Shown: positions 50,720 to 59,550 of the stretch, in pieces | Position numbering within the stretch: position 1 is the stretch's first letter | Layout: each line of letters starts with the position of its first letter | Origin: DATBQN01 sp963755825 | Lineage (GTDB): Bacteria > Acidobacteriota > Thermoanaerobaculia > Multivoradales > UBA5704 | Assembly (NCBI GenBank): GCA_963755825.1 | Contig: CAVWLA010000003.1 | Coordinates: 2,976,001 to 3,040,000, forward strand | Length of the DNA: 64,000 nucleotides | Direction of reading: 5' to 3' | Position numbers and translations under genes: made by a program | The notes under the pieces: model-generated | Told to the model about the DNA's origin: nothing | The model's database searches: none | The model's input: the letters and a program-made list of their open reading frames with translations, nothing else

Positions 50720-51832
50720 CTAGGGGCGCCCCTCGTAAAGCGCCTCGGTCGCCAGGGTGGCGGGGCCGCTCTCGGTGCAGACGGCGAAATGAGCCGCGTA
50801 CATCGACACTCCGGCGTGCTCGCCGTCGCGGCCGAGGACGTAGAACTGGAGGTCGAAGTTGGGCTGCCCGCGGTCGTTGAGCAGGCGCTTCTCGACGGTG
50901 TTGGCGACGACGCGGCGGAGCGCCTCCATGCCGGCGTCCTTGGGATGGGCGCCGCGGCGCATCGACTCGACGATGGCGTAGGAGGAGAGGTTGTAGAGGT
51001 TGGCCTCGCCGCGGCCGGTCGACCCCGCCGCCCCCACCGCGCCGTCGACGTAGAGGCCGGCGCCGAGGATCGGCGAGTCGCCGACCCGGCCGGGGATCTT
51101 CCAGGCGAGGCCGGAGGTGGTGGTCACCCCGCAGACCTCGCCCTTGGCGTTGACGCCATCGCAGTTGATCGTGCCCCACAGGTGCCGGCGGTCGATCAGG
51201 CCCTCGCGAGCCATCTGCAGGGCGGCCGCGAGGCCGGCGGCGGCGCGCGTCTTGGGGTCCAGGTAGTGCTGCGGGTCGGTGCGGCGCTTCCATTCGAGCC
51301 AGAGACGGCGGGACTTCTCGGTGTTGAGGTCGTCCTCGATCCGGAACCCCATCCCGCGGGCGAAGTCCTGCGCCCCCTTGCCCACGAGCAGGTGATGGTC
51401 GGTCTGCTCCATGACCGCCTTGGCGACGAGCGAGGGCGTGCGCACCCCCTCGATCGCGGCGACGCCGCCGGCCTGCTTGCGCGGGCCATGCATGCAGCAG
51501 GAGTCGAGCTGGACGACGCCCTCCGCATTGGGCAGGCCGCCGTAGCCGACGCTGTCGTCCTCGGGGTCGAGCTCGACCAGGTTGACGCCGGCGATGAGGG
51601 AGTCGAGGACGTCGGCGCCGCCGGCGATCATGGCGAACGCCTTCTCGACGCAGGTCACCGGGCCGCCGTTCTTGAACTTGTTGCCGTTGGCCGAGGAGAT
51701 GACGACCGGCCGCGCCGCCTTCGGCACGATGACCGCCGGCGCCTCGCCGCGGAGCGCCCGCGGGGCCACTGCGGCGAGGCCGGCGGCGGCGCCGGCGCGG
51801 AGGAGATCACGGCGGTTGAAGCCTTCGCTCAT
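50720..51832 (-). CDS. Tat-exported N4-(beta-N-acetylglucosaminyl)-L-asparaginase-like hydrolase
   Basis: 370 residues from the ATG at 51832 with GGAGGG upstream. Twin-arginine signal NRRDLLRAGAAAGLAAVAP. The Ntn-hydrolase core shows NGNKFKNGGPVTCVEKAF, DDSVGYGGLPNAEG and DSCCMHG. The autocleavage and nucleophile Thr lies in HLWGTINCDG, with TTTSGLAWKIPGRVGDSPI following, and the dimer region is GRGEANLYNLSSY. It belongs to the glycosylasparaginase/isoaspartyl-peptidase family and probably degrades glycosylated asparagine or isopeptides in the periplasm. Separated from the GMC gene by 64 bp. Confidence 0.9.
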   Translation of the reverse strand: MSEGFNRRDLLRAGAAAGLAAVAPRALRGEAPAVIVPKAARPVVISSANGNKFKNGGPVTCVEKAFAMIAGGADVLDSLIAGVNLVELDPEDDSVGYGGLPNAEGVVQLDSCCMHGPRKQAGGVAAIEGVRTPSLVAKAVMEQTDHHLLVGKGAQDFARGMGFRIEDDLNTEKSRRLWLEWKRRTDPQHYLDPKTRAAAGLAAALQMAREGLIDRRHLWGTINCDGVNAKGEVCGVTTTSGLAWKIPGRVGDSPILGAGLYVDGAVGAAGSTGRGEANLYNLSSYAIVESMRRGAHPKDAGMEALRRVVANTVEKRLLNDRGQPNFDLQFYVLGRDGEHAGVSMYAAHFAVCTESGPATLATEALYEGRP

Positions 51833-52142
51833 CGTCCAACCCTCCTGCGACACCCGAGCGGTGCGGACCGGCGGCTCCCGAGAGCCGCCGCGGAGACGGG
51901 GTGTGCGCCAGCGATTCTAGATGCGGCGGCTGGCGCGCGCCAGGCGGCAGCCGGCGACCGCAGGTGAGGGGAACGGGCAGCGCCCTTCGTTGCTTCCTCC
52001 GTGGCGTATTCGAGCCCGCCCGTCGTGGGCAGGCGGCGCCAGCGGGAGCGCGAGGTCCGGGCCGCCGGCCTCCGCTGCGAGGCCGCCCGGGCTCGAGCTC
52101 TCGCGGAGCGAATCGCAGGACCGAGCAACAAGGGAGACGACC
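51833..52142. other. Intergenic region, nothing recognised
   Basis: About 310 bases between divergent genes. No repeat, strong promoter or hairpin-T tract was seen. The only clear site is AAGGGAGA just before the start at 52143. Confidence 0.4.
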
Positions 52143-52460
52143 ATGACCACCCATCAGTCCAACCCCACCACCGCGCCCGCCGCTCTGGCGGATCACGCCG
52201 CCCGCCACAAGGCCTTCGGCGGCGGCGCCGTCACCTCGGGAGTCGCCACGCAGTACTGGCTCGAGCTGGTGGCCTACCCTCCCGGCAGCGCGCGGAGCCT
52301 CTGGCTCTTCGTCGGCGGCGTGTGGCGCCACCTCGACAACCCGAGCGACGGGATCCAGATCTCGGTGCAGTCGGCGTTCTGCAGCTGCCCGGATCGCCTC
52401 CAGGTCACCGTCTGGTACTCGGACGACGTCATCGTCGGCCTGGTGGTGAGCTCGAAGTAA
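52143..52460 (+). CDS. Small acidic-to-neutral protein of unknown function
   Basis: 105 residues from the ATG at 52143 with AAGGGAGA upstream; longer in-frame starts lack a binding site. No signal peptide. The N-terminal ~25 residues are polar; residues 35-105 look like beta strands with many aromatics (QYWLELVAYPPGS, SLWLFVGGVWRHLDNPSD, QISVQSAFC, RLQVTVWYSDDVIVGLVVSS). Two Cys (CSC) are adjacent in the middle. This suggests a compact beta-sandwich, maybe a ligand-binding or lectin-like fold. It stands alone and I do not recognise the family. Confidence 0.65.
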   Translation: MTTHQSNPTTAPAALADHAARHKAFGGGAVTSGVATQYWLELVAYPPGSARSLWLFVGGVWRHLDNPSDGIQISVQSAFCSCPDRLQVTVWYSDDVIVGLVVSSK

Positions 52461-52513
52461 AAGCGCTCGCCGTCGCCTGGGGCGGGCGATCCGCCGTCGC
52501 GCGGGTCGCCCGT

Positions 52514-53872
52514 CTACTCCTCCGGCGGGCCGAGGATGGCGAAGATCTCGCTCTTCCGCGCCGCCAGCTCCTCCGGGGTCGAGGCCTCGAGGACGAGGCG
52601 CAGGTAGGGCTCGGTGTTCGAGGGGCGGACGTTGGCCCACCAGGTGGGGTAGGAGAGGGTGATGCCGTCCAGCGTGTCGGTCTGGGCGTCCTGGTAGCGC
52701 GCCGCCAGGCGGGCGATCATCCCCGGCTTGTCGGCGACGACGAAGTTGATCTCCGGGCTCTTCGCGTAGCGCGCCAGCGGGCGGACGAGCTGCGACAGCG
52801 GCTGCCCCTTCTCCCACAGCAGGTTGAGCACCTCGACGGCGGCGAGGAGCGCGCAGTCGGCGTAGAAATGGTCGCGGAAGTAGTAGTGGCCGGCGAGCTC
52901 GCCGCCGAAGATGCCCTGCCGCGCGCGGAGCGTCGCCTTCATGAACGAGTGCCCCACCCGCTCGCGCACCGGGATGCCGCCCGACTCGGCGATGTACTCG
53001 GCGACGGCGCGCGACGAGCGGAGGTCGTAGAGGACCGCCTTTCCCGGCTCGCGGGAGAGCAGCTCGCCGCCGATCAGCCCGGTCATCAGATCGCTGCCGA
53101 TCGCCTTGCCGGTCTCGTCGACGAACGCGGCGCGGTCGGCGTCGCCGTCGAAGGAGATGCCGAGGTCGGCGCCGCTCCCGGCGACCAGCGCCTCGAGGTC
53201 GCGGAGGTTCTCCTCCTTGAGCGGGTTCGCCTCGTGGTTGGGGAAGCTGCCGTCGAGTCCGAAGTAGAGCGGCACCAGCTCGATGTCCATCGCCTCGAGG
53301 AGCGGCTGGTAGATCGTCGACATGCCGTTGGCGGCGTCGACCGCGACCTTCAGCCGGCGGGCCCCCTCGGGGCGGCGGAGGAACGACAGGATGTGCGTCC
53401 GGTACTCGGCCGCGATGTCGCCGGGCTCCGCTTTGCCGCGGACCGCGGCCTCCGGCAGCTCGCCGGCCGCGATCTTCTTCTCCATGACGGCGATGCCGCC
53501 CTCGCCGGAGACCGGCAGCGCGCCGTGGCGGCTGAGCTTGAAGCCGTTGTACTGCGCCGGGTTGTGCGAGGCGGTCACCTGGATGCCGCCGGCGGCGCCG
53601 TGGGCGCCCACCGCGAAATAGCTCATCGGCGTCGTGGCGAGGCCGATGTCCTCGACGTCGAGGCCGGCCGCGGTGAGGCCGTCGATGAGCGCCGCGGCGA
53701 GGCCGGGGCTCGAGGTGCGCATGTCGCGCGAGACGACGACCGTGTTGCCGAGGGCGCGATCGTCGTCGTCGAGGATGAACGGGAAGGCGAGGCCGATCTG
53801 GCGCGCCTTCGCCTCGTCGAGCTCGCCGGGGACGATGCCGCGGATGTCGTAGGCTTTGAAGATTCCGGACAT
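52514..53872 (-). CDS. Phosphomannomutase/phosphoglucomutase
   Basis: 452 residues. Alpha-D-phosphohexomutase: FKAYDIRGIVPGELDE, the catalytic phosphoserine loop TASHNPAQYNGFKL, metal-binding SFDGDADRAAF, sugar-binding GGELAGHYYFRD and the phosphate-binding RPSNTEPYLRLVLEA. It interconverts sugar-6- and sugar-1-phosphates; with the ManC-type enzyme at 23659 it could feed GDP-mannose. The start at 53872 begins MSGIFKAYDIRG. A much longer open frame through ileS is an artefact of high GC. Confidence 0.93.
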   Translation of the reverse strand: MSGIFKAYDIRGIVPGELDEAKARQIGLAFPFILDDDDRALGNTVVVSRDMRTSSPGLAAALIDGLTAAGLDVEDIGLATTPMSYFAVGAHGAAGGIQVTASHNPAQYNGFKLSRHGALPVSGEGGIAVMEKKIAAGELPEAAVRGKAEPGDIAAEYRTHILSFLRRPEGARRLKVAVDAANGMSTIYQPLLEAMDIELVPLYFGLDGSFPNHEANPLKEENLRDLEALVAGSGADLGISFDGDADRAAFVDETGKAIGSDLMTGLIGGELLSREPGKAVLYDLRSSRAVAEYIAESGGIPVRERVGHSFMKATLRARQGIFGGELAGHYYFRDHFYADCALLAAVEVLNLLWEKGQPLSQLVRPLARYAKSPEINFVVADKPGMIARLAARYQDAQTDTLDGITLSYPTWWANVRPSNTEPYLRLVLEASTPEELAARKSEIFAILGPPEE

Positions 53873-53922
53873 GGGGGTTCCGTTCTGGTGCGCGCCGCAA
53901 GGGCGCCGGCACCGGTTCTCGT

Positions 53923-56900
53923 TCAGGCTCTCTGGATGGTGAAGCCGAAGGCCATGCCCTCGACCGGATGGCTGGCGAGGTCGGCGGCCGGCGGCTGCGG
54001 CTCGAGCGCGACGGCGAGCGTCTCGCGCTGGATCGTCTCGCGGTGGGCGGCGATCGCCGCGGCGAGCGCCGGCGCGGCGTCGAAGCGCACGCGGATGCGA
54101 TCGGCATAGTCGAGGCCGGCGTCCTTGCGGGCCGTCTGCAGGTGGTGGATGACCTCGCGCGCCCAGCCTTCGCCGACGAGCTGCTGATCGAGCGCGGTGT
54201 CGAGCGCCACCAGCAGCTCGCGGTCGCCCTGGGTCGCCATGCCGGGGCGCTCGATCAGGCGGACCTCGACCTCGTCGGCGGCGAGCTCGACCGGACCGTC
54301 GGCGAGCGCGATGGTCACCCGGCCGGCGCGCTCGAGCTCGGCGGCGAGGGCGTCGCCATCGGCGTCGGCGAGCGCCTTCTTGACCTCGGCCATGCGCTTG
54401 CCGAAGCGCGGCCCGGTCTTGGGAAAGATCGGCCGCACCTCCTGATGAACGTAGAGCGCCCGGTCGGCCGCCCAGTGCACCGCCTTGACGTTGAGCTCGT
54501 CCAGGAGGAGGTCGACCTGCGGCGCGATGACCGCGGGCAGCGCCGGATCGGAGGTCACCAGGGTGACCGCGGCGAGCGGCTGGCGGGTCTTCAGGCCGTG
54601 CTCGTTGCGCGCCGCATGACCGAGGCGGACGATGCGCTGGATCGCCGCCATGCCGGTCTCGAGCCCGACGTCGGCACGACCGGCGGCCGGCTGCGGCCAG
54701 TCGTCGAGATGGACCGAGGGCTCCGCCGCGGCGCCCTGGCTGCGCACCAGGTGGCGGTGGAGCACCTCGGCGACGAAGGGTGTGAACGGCGCGATCAGCC
54801 GGGCGAGCGTCGTCAGCACCTCGTAGAGGGCGGCGTAGGCGCTGTCCTTGTCGGTATCGGAGCCGGTATTGGAGCGTCCGCCCGCCTCGTCGCGGCCGGC
54901 GCGCCAGAAGCGGCTCCGGCTGCGGCGGATGTACCAGTTGGTGAGGTCGTCGAGCATCTCCTCGACGCCGCGCGCGGCGTCGGCTACCCGATAGCCGTCG
55001 AGGTGCCCGGTGGTCGCCTCGACCAGGCGGCCGAGCCGCAGCAGGATCCAGCGGTCGAGCGCCGGCCGTTCGGCGAAGCTGGCGTGAGCGCGCGCCGGGT
55101 CGTGCGGCCGCCAGCCGTCGAGATTGGCGTAGATGGTGAAGAAGGAGAGCGCGTTCCACAGCGGCAGCAGGAAGCGCTGCGCCGCCTCGCGCACCAGCCG
55201 CGCCGAGAAGCGCGACGGCACCTCGGGGTTGTTGACGCAGAAGTACCAGCGCAGGGCGTCGGCGCCGGTCTCCGCGATCACCGCCATCGGCTCGACGACG
55301 TTGCCGAGGCGCTTCGACATCTTGCGCCCTTTGTCGTCGTTGATGTGGCCGAGGACGATGCAGTCGCGGTAGGCGACCGAGTCGAAGAGCAGCACGCCGA
55401 GGACGTGCAGGGTGTAGAACCAGCCGCGGGTCTGGTCGACCGCCTCGGAGATGAGGTCGGCGGGGAAGCCGCGGCGCGCCGCCGGATCGAAGCCGGGGAG
55501 CGGCCGGCCCATGTAGTGCTGCTGGGCGAAGGGCATGGCGCCGGAGTCGAACCAGGCGTCGATCACCTCGGGCGCGCGGCGCATGGTGCCGCCGCTGCAG
55601 GCGTCGCACGGCCAGGTGAAGTCGTCGATCGCCGGCCGGTGGGGGTCCCACTGTGCCGGGTCGTAGGGGTCGTCGGGGAGTGCCCTGCCGGCGGCGGCGA
55701 AGAGCTCGCGGTAGGAGCCGACGACGGTGCGGTGGCGGCAGATGTCGCAGGTCCACACCGGCAGCGGCGTCCCCCAGTAGCGGCGGCGCGACAGCGCCCA
55801 GTCGACGACGTTCTCCAGCCAGTTGCCGAAGCGGCCGCTGCCGATGTGCTCGGGGTGCCAGGCGATCTCGCGGTTCTTCGCCACCAGGGCGTCCTTGGCG
55901 GCGGTCGTGCGGATGAACCAGCTCTCCGTGGCGTAGTAGAGGAGCGGCCGGTCGCAGCGCCAGCAGAACGGGTAGTTGTGGCGGTGGCGGTCGCCGTGGA
56001 GGAGGAGGCCGCGGGCCTTCAGGTCCTGGGTGATCTTGGGATCGGCGTCCTTGAACCAGAGGCCGGCGAACGGCCCGGTGCCGGCGGCCAGCCTGCCCTC
56101 GCCGTCGACCGAGAGGATGAGCGGCAGGCCGTAGCGCAGTCCCGTCTGGTAGTCGTCCTCGCCGAACGGCGGCGCGGTGTGGACGAGGCCCGTGCCCTCG
56201 GTCGAGGTCACGTAGTCGCCGAGGACCACCTTCCCCGGCGTCTCCGGGAAGTAGAAGGTGAAGAGGCGGTCGTAGAGCAGGCCCTCGAGGTCGCGGCCGC
56301 GGAAGCGGGCGACGGCGGGCGCCTCGCGGAGGTCGAGCTGCCGGCGCTTGCCGGCGTGCTCGGCGTCGTCGATGGCGAGCGGCACCGGCGTCGCCAGATC
56401 CTCGCCGATGACGAGCAGCTCGCCGGCCTGCCGCGGGCTCTCGATGGCGCGGTAGGCCATGTCCGGGTGGACGGCGAGGGCGACGTTGGCGATCGTCGTC
56501 CACGGCGTCGTCGTCCAGGCGACGAGCTTGACGTCGTCGCCGACCGCGAAGCCGCCGCCGTCGACGGTGGGGATGGTCTGGCCGGGGTGGAGCCGGAAGA
56601 GCGTCCACACCGAGGGGTCCTCGGCGTCCTTGTAGTTCTGCGCCACCTCGTGCGACGACAGCGTCGTGCCGCAGCGCGCGCAGTAGGGCTGGATCTTGTA
56701 GCCCTCGACCAGCAGCTCGCCCTTCCACAGCTCGGCGAGCGCCCACCACACCGACTCAATGTACTCGTTGCTGTAGGTGTGGTACGCGTGGTCGAGGTCG
56801 ATCCAATAGCCGATGCGCTCGGTCATCGCCCGCCACTGCGTCTCGTAGGTGTGCACGGAGGCGAGGCAGGCGCGGTTGAACTCGCCGATGCCGTACTCCT

Positions 56901-57237
56901 CGATCTGCCGCTTGCCGGAGAAGCCCAGCCGCTTCTCGACCTCGATCTCGACGGCGAGGCCGTGGGTGTCCCAGCCCGCCTTGCGCGGCACGTGGTAGCC
57001 GCGCATGGTGCGGAAGCGCGGGAAGAGGTCCTTCACCACGCGGGTGACGACGTGGCCGACGTGCGGCACGTTGTTGGCGGTCGGCGGCCCCTCGTAGAAG
57101 ACGAACTCGCCGCGCGGCGCCGGGCGCGCCAGGCTGCGCTCGAAGATGCCGCCGCGCCGCCACTCGGCGAGCACCTCGAGCTCGAGCGCCGGGAAGGGGT
57201 AGCCGCCGGGGACGTCGGGGAAGCGGTCGGCGGTCAT
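53923..57237 (-). CDS. ileS: Isoleucyl-tRNA synthetase, IleS2 (eukaryote-like) type
   Basis: 1104 residues. Class I synthetase with PTANNVPHVGH (HIGH as HVGH, residues 59-62) and GRKMSKRLGN (KMSKS as KMSKR, ~638-642). Residues following HVGH (TRVVKDLFPRFRTMRGY, GWDTHGLAVEIEVEKRLG) match the eukaryal/archaeal-like IleS2 group rather than the common bacterial IleS1. Editing domain (VAWTTTPWTTIANVALAVHP) is present. The ATG overlaps the upstream hydrolase stop by 4 bp. IleS2 enzymes are usually insensitive to mupirocin; that is a family inference. Confidence 0.95.
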   Translation of the reverse strand: MTADRFPDVPGGYPFPALELEVLAEWRRGGIFERSLARPAPRGEFVFYEGPPTANNVPHVGHVVTRVVKDLFPRFRTMRGYHVPRKAGWDTHGLAVEIEVEKRLGFSGKRQIEEYGIGEFNRACLASVHTYETQWRAMTERIGYWIDLDHAYHTYSNEYIESVWWALAELWKGELLVEGYKIQPYCARCGTTLSSHEVAQNYKDAEDPSVWTLFRLHPGQTIPTVDGGGFAVGDDVKLVAWTTTPWTTIANVALAVHPDMAYRAIESPRQAGELLVIGEDLATPVPLAIDDAEHAGKRRQLDLREAPAVARFRGRDLEGLLYDRLFTFYFPETPGKVVLGDYVTSTEGTGLVHTAPPFGEDDYQTGLRYGLPLILSVDGEGRLAAGTGPFAGLWFKDADPKITQDLKARGLLLHGDRHRHNYPFCWRCDRPLLYYATESWFIRTTAAKDALVAKNREIAWHPEHIGSGRFGNWLENVVDWALSRRRYWGTPLPVWTCDICRHRTVVGSYRELFAAAGRALPDDPYDPAQWDPHRPAIDDFTWPCDACSGGTMRRAPEVIDAWFDSGAMPFAQQHYMGRPLPGFDPAARRGFPADLISEAVDQTRGWFYTLHVLGVLLFDSVAYRDCIVLGHINDDKGRKMSKRLGNVVEPMAVIAETGADALRWYFCVNNPEVPSRFSARLVREAAQRFLLPLWNALSFFTIYANLDGWRPHDPARAHASFAERPALDRWILLRLGRLVEATTGHLDGYRVADAARGVEEMLDDLTNWYIRRSRSRFWRAGRDEAGGRSNTGSDTDKDSAYAALYEVLTTLARLIAPFTPFVAEVLHRHLVRSQGAAAEPSVHLDDWPQPAAGRADVGLETGMAAIQRIVRLGHAARNEHGLKTRQPLAAVTLVTSDPALPAVIAPQVDLLLDELNVKAVHWAADRALYVHQEVRPIFPKTGPRFGKRMAEVKKALADADGDALAAELERAGRVTIALADGPVELAADEVEVRLIERPGMATQGDRELLVALDTALDQQLVGEGWAREVIHHLQTARKDAGLDYADRIRVRFDAAPALAAAIAAHRETIQRETLAVALEPQPPAADLASHPVEGMAFGFTIQRA

Positions 57238-58262
57238 CGCTTGGCGGCGAGCACGTCGTCCAGGAACTCTTCGAGGCCGCTGCAGAAGAGCGCCGCGCGC
57301 TCGGCGTGCGGCAGGCTGCCGGCGCCTTCGAAGACGTCGAGGGCGGCCTCCGGCAGGTGCTGCAGCCAGAGGTCGGCGCACTCGACCGGCGGCTGCGCGG
57401 CGGCGCGCCCCCAGGCGATCCACACCGGCTGGGCGACCGCCTCGGCGCTCGCCGCGAGCTCGCCCGCGCTCGGCCTGAGGCGGCCGGCGAGAAAGGCGGC
57501 GAGGGCGCGGCGGGCGGCCGGCAGGTGGCTGCCGCGATAGTGGTGCTCGACGAGCGCGGCGTCGACCCGCTCGGGCGCCGCGTAGAGGTCGTGCCGCAGG
57601 TGGCGGGTGAGGGCGGTGCGGCTGGTGGCGAGGTCGAGGGCGGTGGCGGCGACGAGGGGGAGCGAGGCCAGATGTCCCATCCCGGCGCGGCCGGACCTCC
57701 CCAGCCAGCCGGGGCGGCCGGCCTCTCCCTCGAGCCCCTCGGGGCCGACCAGGGCGAGGGCGCGCACCAGCTCGGGCCGCCGCGCCGCGAGCTCCACCGC
57801 GTAGGCCGCCGAGAGACCCGCCGCGACGAGCACCGCCGGCTCGCGCACGACGCCGTCGAGGAAGTCCTCGAGCGCCGCGACGTAGGCGCTCGGCCGCAGG
57901 GCGGCGGGCGCGTCGGAGCGCCCCCAGCCCGGCAGGTCCACGGCGTAGACGGCGGCGCGCGCGGCGAGGATCTCGGCCGCCGCCTCCCACTCCGCGACGT
58001 CGTGCCCCGGGCCCAGCGAGTGGAGGAGGACGAGCGGCGGGTAGTCCTCCCGTCCGTGATCGAGCGCCTGGAAGGCGATCTCCCCCAGGCGGCCGGCGTA
58101 GCGCCGTCCGCGGCCCCAGCGCGGCGGCCGCGGCGGCCGCGCCCGGCGCTGGATGACGACGTGGGCGACGGCGGGGACGCCGATCGCGGTGCCGATCAGC
58201 AGTCCGCGGAGCCACCGGCGGCGCCGCGCCTGGCGCCCGCTCGGGCTCTGTCCGTCCGTCAT
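57234..58262 (-). CDS. Alpha/beta-hydrolase with N-terminal membrane anchor
   Basis: 342 residues from the ATG at 58262 (the ATG at 58280 is possible). An Arg-rich start and a hydrophobic segment (WLRGLLIGTAIGVPAVAHVV) suggest a membrane anchor. Hydrolase core: PPLVLLHSLGPGHDVAEWE, VYAVDLPGWGRSD, VLVAAGLSAAYAVELAARRP (nucleophile elbow AAGLSAAYA with Ser, lacking the second Gly of GxSxG), and a late catalytic His in GSLPHAERAALF. Substrate unknown. Overlaps ileS by 4 bp; a -10-like TATCGT lies eight bases before the start. Confidence 0.82.
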   Translation of the reverse strand: MTDGQSPSGRQARRRRWLRGLLIGTAIGVPAVAHVVIQRRARPPRPPRWGRGRRYAGRLGEIAFQALDHGREDYPPLVLLHSLGPGHDVAEWEAAAEILAARAAVYAVDLPGWGRSDAPAALRPSAYVAALEDFLDGVVREPAVLVAAGLSAAYAVELAARRPELVRALALVGPEGLEGEAGRPGWLGRSGRAGMGHLASLPLVAATALDLATSRTALTRHLRHDLYAAPERVDAALVEHHYRGSHLPAARRALAAFLAGRLRPSAGELAASAEAVAQPVWIAWGRAAAQPPVECADLWLQHLPEAALDVFEGAGSLPHAERAALFCSGLEEFLDDVLAAKR

Positions 58263-58270
58263 GGGGCGAA

Positions 58271-58276
58271 ACGATA
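58271..58276 (-). promoter_or_regulatory. -10-like TATCGT, probable leaderless start of the hydrolase-ileS unit
   Basis: On the minus strand TATCGT is followed by eight bases and the ATG at 58262. No Shine-Dalgarno sequence is seen. Confidence 0.35.
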
Positions 58277-58313
58277 CCATGCGCTCCGCGGCCCCTCGGG
58301 CGAGCGGGCGCGC

Positions 58314-58319
58314 TATCAT
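58314..58319 (+). promoter_or_regulatory. -10-like TATCAT, probable leaderless start of def
   Basis: GCTATCAT is followed by five bases and the def ATG at 58325, too close for a leader or a ribosome binding site. Confidence 0.5.
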
Positions 58320-58324
58320 CCCGT

Positions 58325-58993
58325 ATGCCAATCCGCCCGATCGTCCGCCTCGGCCACCCGGTCCTTCGCACCCCCGCCGCGCCGCTGTCGGCGGAGGAGC
58401 TCGGCTCGCCCGAGGTGCAGGCGCTGATCGACGACATGGTCGAGACCATGCGCGCCGCCGAGGGCGTCGGCCTGGCGGCGCCGCAGGTCGGCATCGGCGC
58501 CCAGCTCTTCGTCTACGGCGTGGCGGCGGACGAGCGCAGCCCGGGCGCGGAGATCCCGCTGCAGGTCGTCGTCAACCCCATGCTGACGCCGCAGGGGGGC
58601 GAGATGGTCGAGGACTGGGAGGGCTGCCTGTCGATCCCCGACCTGCGCGGCCTGGTGCCGCGCCACCCGGCGGTGCGCGTGCGCGGCCTCGACCGCCGCG
58701 GCGAGCCCATCGACACCGTCGTCAAGGGGTTCGAGGCGCGCATCGTCCAGCACGAGCACGACCATCTGAACGGCGTCGTCTTCCTCGATCGCATGCACGA
58801 CTTCCGCTCGCTCGCCTTCTACGACGAGTGGGAGGAGTACCTGGCCGAGCGGCCGGGCGATGAGGATGAGGAGGAAGACGACGGGCCGGATGGCGAGCCG
58901 GACGCGGCCGACGACGCCCTGCCGGCGGCCGCCGACGCCACGGAGGCGTCCTCTTCCGCACCCGCGCCGGATCCAGTTCCCGAGCCGCGCTGA
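58325..58993 (+). CDS. def: Peptide deformylase with acidic C-terminal extension
   Basis: 222 residues. Removes the formyl group from nascent N-termini. Motif 1 GVGLAAPQVG, motif 2 EGCLSIP (metal Cys101), motif 3 HEHDH (143-147). The catalytic domain ends near residue 175. The remaining ~45 residues are an acidic then Ala/Pro/Ser-rich tail (DEDEEEDDGPDGEPDAADD) not needed for catalysis. It is divergent from the hydrolase-ileS unit; rlmH follows 34 bp downstream. Confidence 0.95.
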   Translation: MPIRPIVRLGHPVLRTPAAPLSAEELGSPEVQALIDDMVETMRAAEGVGLAAPQVGIGAQLFVYGVAADERSPGAEIPLQVVVNPMLTPQGGEMVEDWEGCLSIPDLRGLVPRHPAVRVRGLDRRGEPIDTVVKGFEARIVQHEHDHLNGVVFLDRMHDFRSLAFYDEWEEYLAERPGDEDEEEDDGPDGEPDAADDALPAAADATEASSSAPAPDPVPEPR

Positions 58994-59027
58994 GCCGCTG
59001 CGGGCCGCTTCCTCGCGATCTCTCACC

Positions 59028-59501
59028 ATGGGCCGCGAGCTGGTGATCGCCTGGGCCGGCCGCCACCGGCGCGCGAGCTGGGAGGAGCTCTGTGCCGACT
59101 ACCGCAAGCGCATTCAGCGCTTCGTCCCGGTGCGCGACCTGCCGGTGCGCGCCAAGGACGGCGCCGGCGATCCCGAGCGGCGGCGCGAGGAGGGCCGCGC
59201 GCTCCTCGCCGTGCTGCCCGCCGGCTGCCTCGTCATCGCGCTCGACGGCGGCGGCCGCGCCGCCGACTCGGCGGGCCTCGCGGCCGAGCTGGCGCGGCTG
59301 CGCCGCGAGTGGCCGCACGCCGTCGGCTTCCTCATCGGCTCGGACCTCGGGCTCGATCCGGAGGTGCTCCGCGGCAGCCGCCAGGTGCTGTCGCTGGGGC
59401 CTCTCACCCTGTCGCACGAGCTGGCACGTCTCGTGCTGTACGAGCAGCTCTACCGAGCCCTCTCGATCGAGGCGGGAATGAGCTATCATCGCGGGCTCTG
59501 A
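59028..59501 (+). CDS. rlmH: 23S rRNA (pseudouridine-1915-N3)-methyltransferase RlmH
   Basis: 157 residues. SPOUT-fold methyltransferase acting on 23S rRNA helix 69. LVIALDGGGRAADSAGLAAEL is the family centre (in part), and the C-terminal knot has LSLGPLTLSHELARLVLYEQ and LYRALSIEAGMSYHRG. The SAM-loop usually reads IGG; here it is IGSDLGL, an unusual change. Length is right and the rest aligns. It lies between def and the DksA-like gene. Confidence 0.85.
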   Translation: MGRELVIAWAGRHRRASWEELCADYRKRIQRFVPVRDLPVRAKDGAGDPERRREEGRALLAVLPAGCLVIALDGGGRAADSAGLAAELARLRREWPHAVGFLIGSDLGLDPEVLRGSRQVLSLGPLTLSHELARLVLYEQLYRALSIEAGMSYHRGL

Positions 59502-59550
59502 TTTGGGCTGAACCACTTTCGCAGGTATTTTGAAAAAGGAGATGGCAAGC

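Noticed and set aside
52514..56749. Open frame of ~1411 codons extending the phosphomannomutase through ileS
   Set aside because: Only the last 452 codons match the mutase; the rest is the wrong frame of ileS with Arg/Pro-rich composition.
53968..57540. Long open frame (about 1190 codons) antisense to ileS
   Set aside because: High-GC coding DNA leaves few stops in other frames. It has low-complexity Glu/Arg/Val composition and no motif, while the opposite strand encodes a clear ileS.
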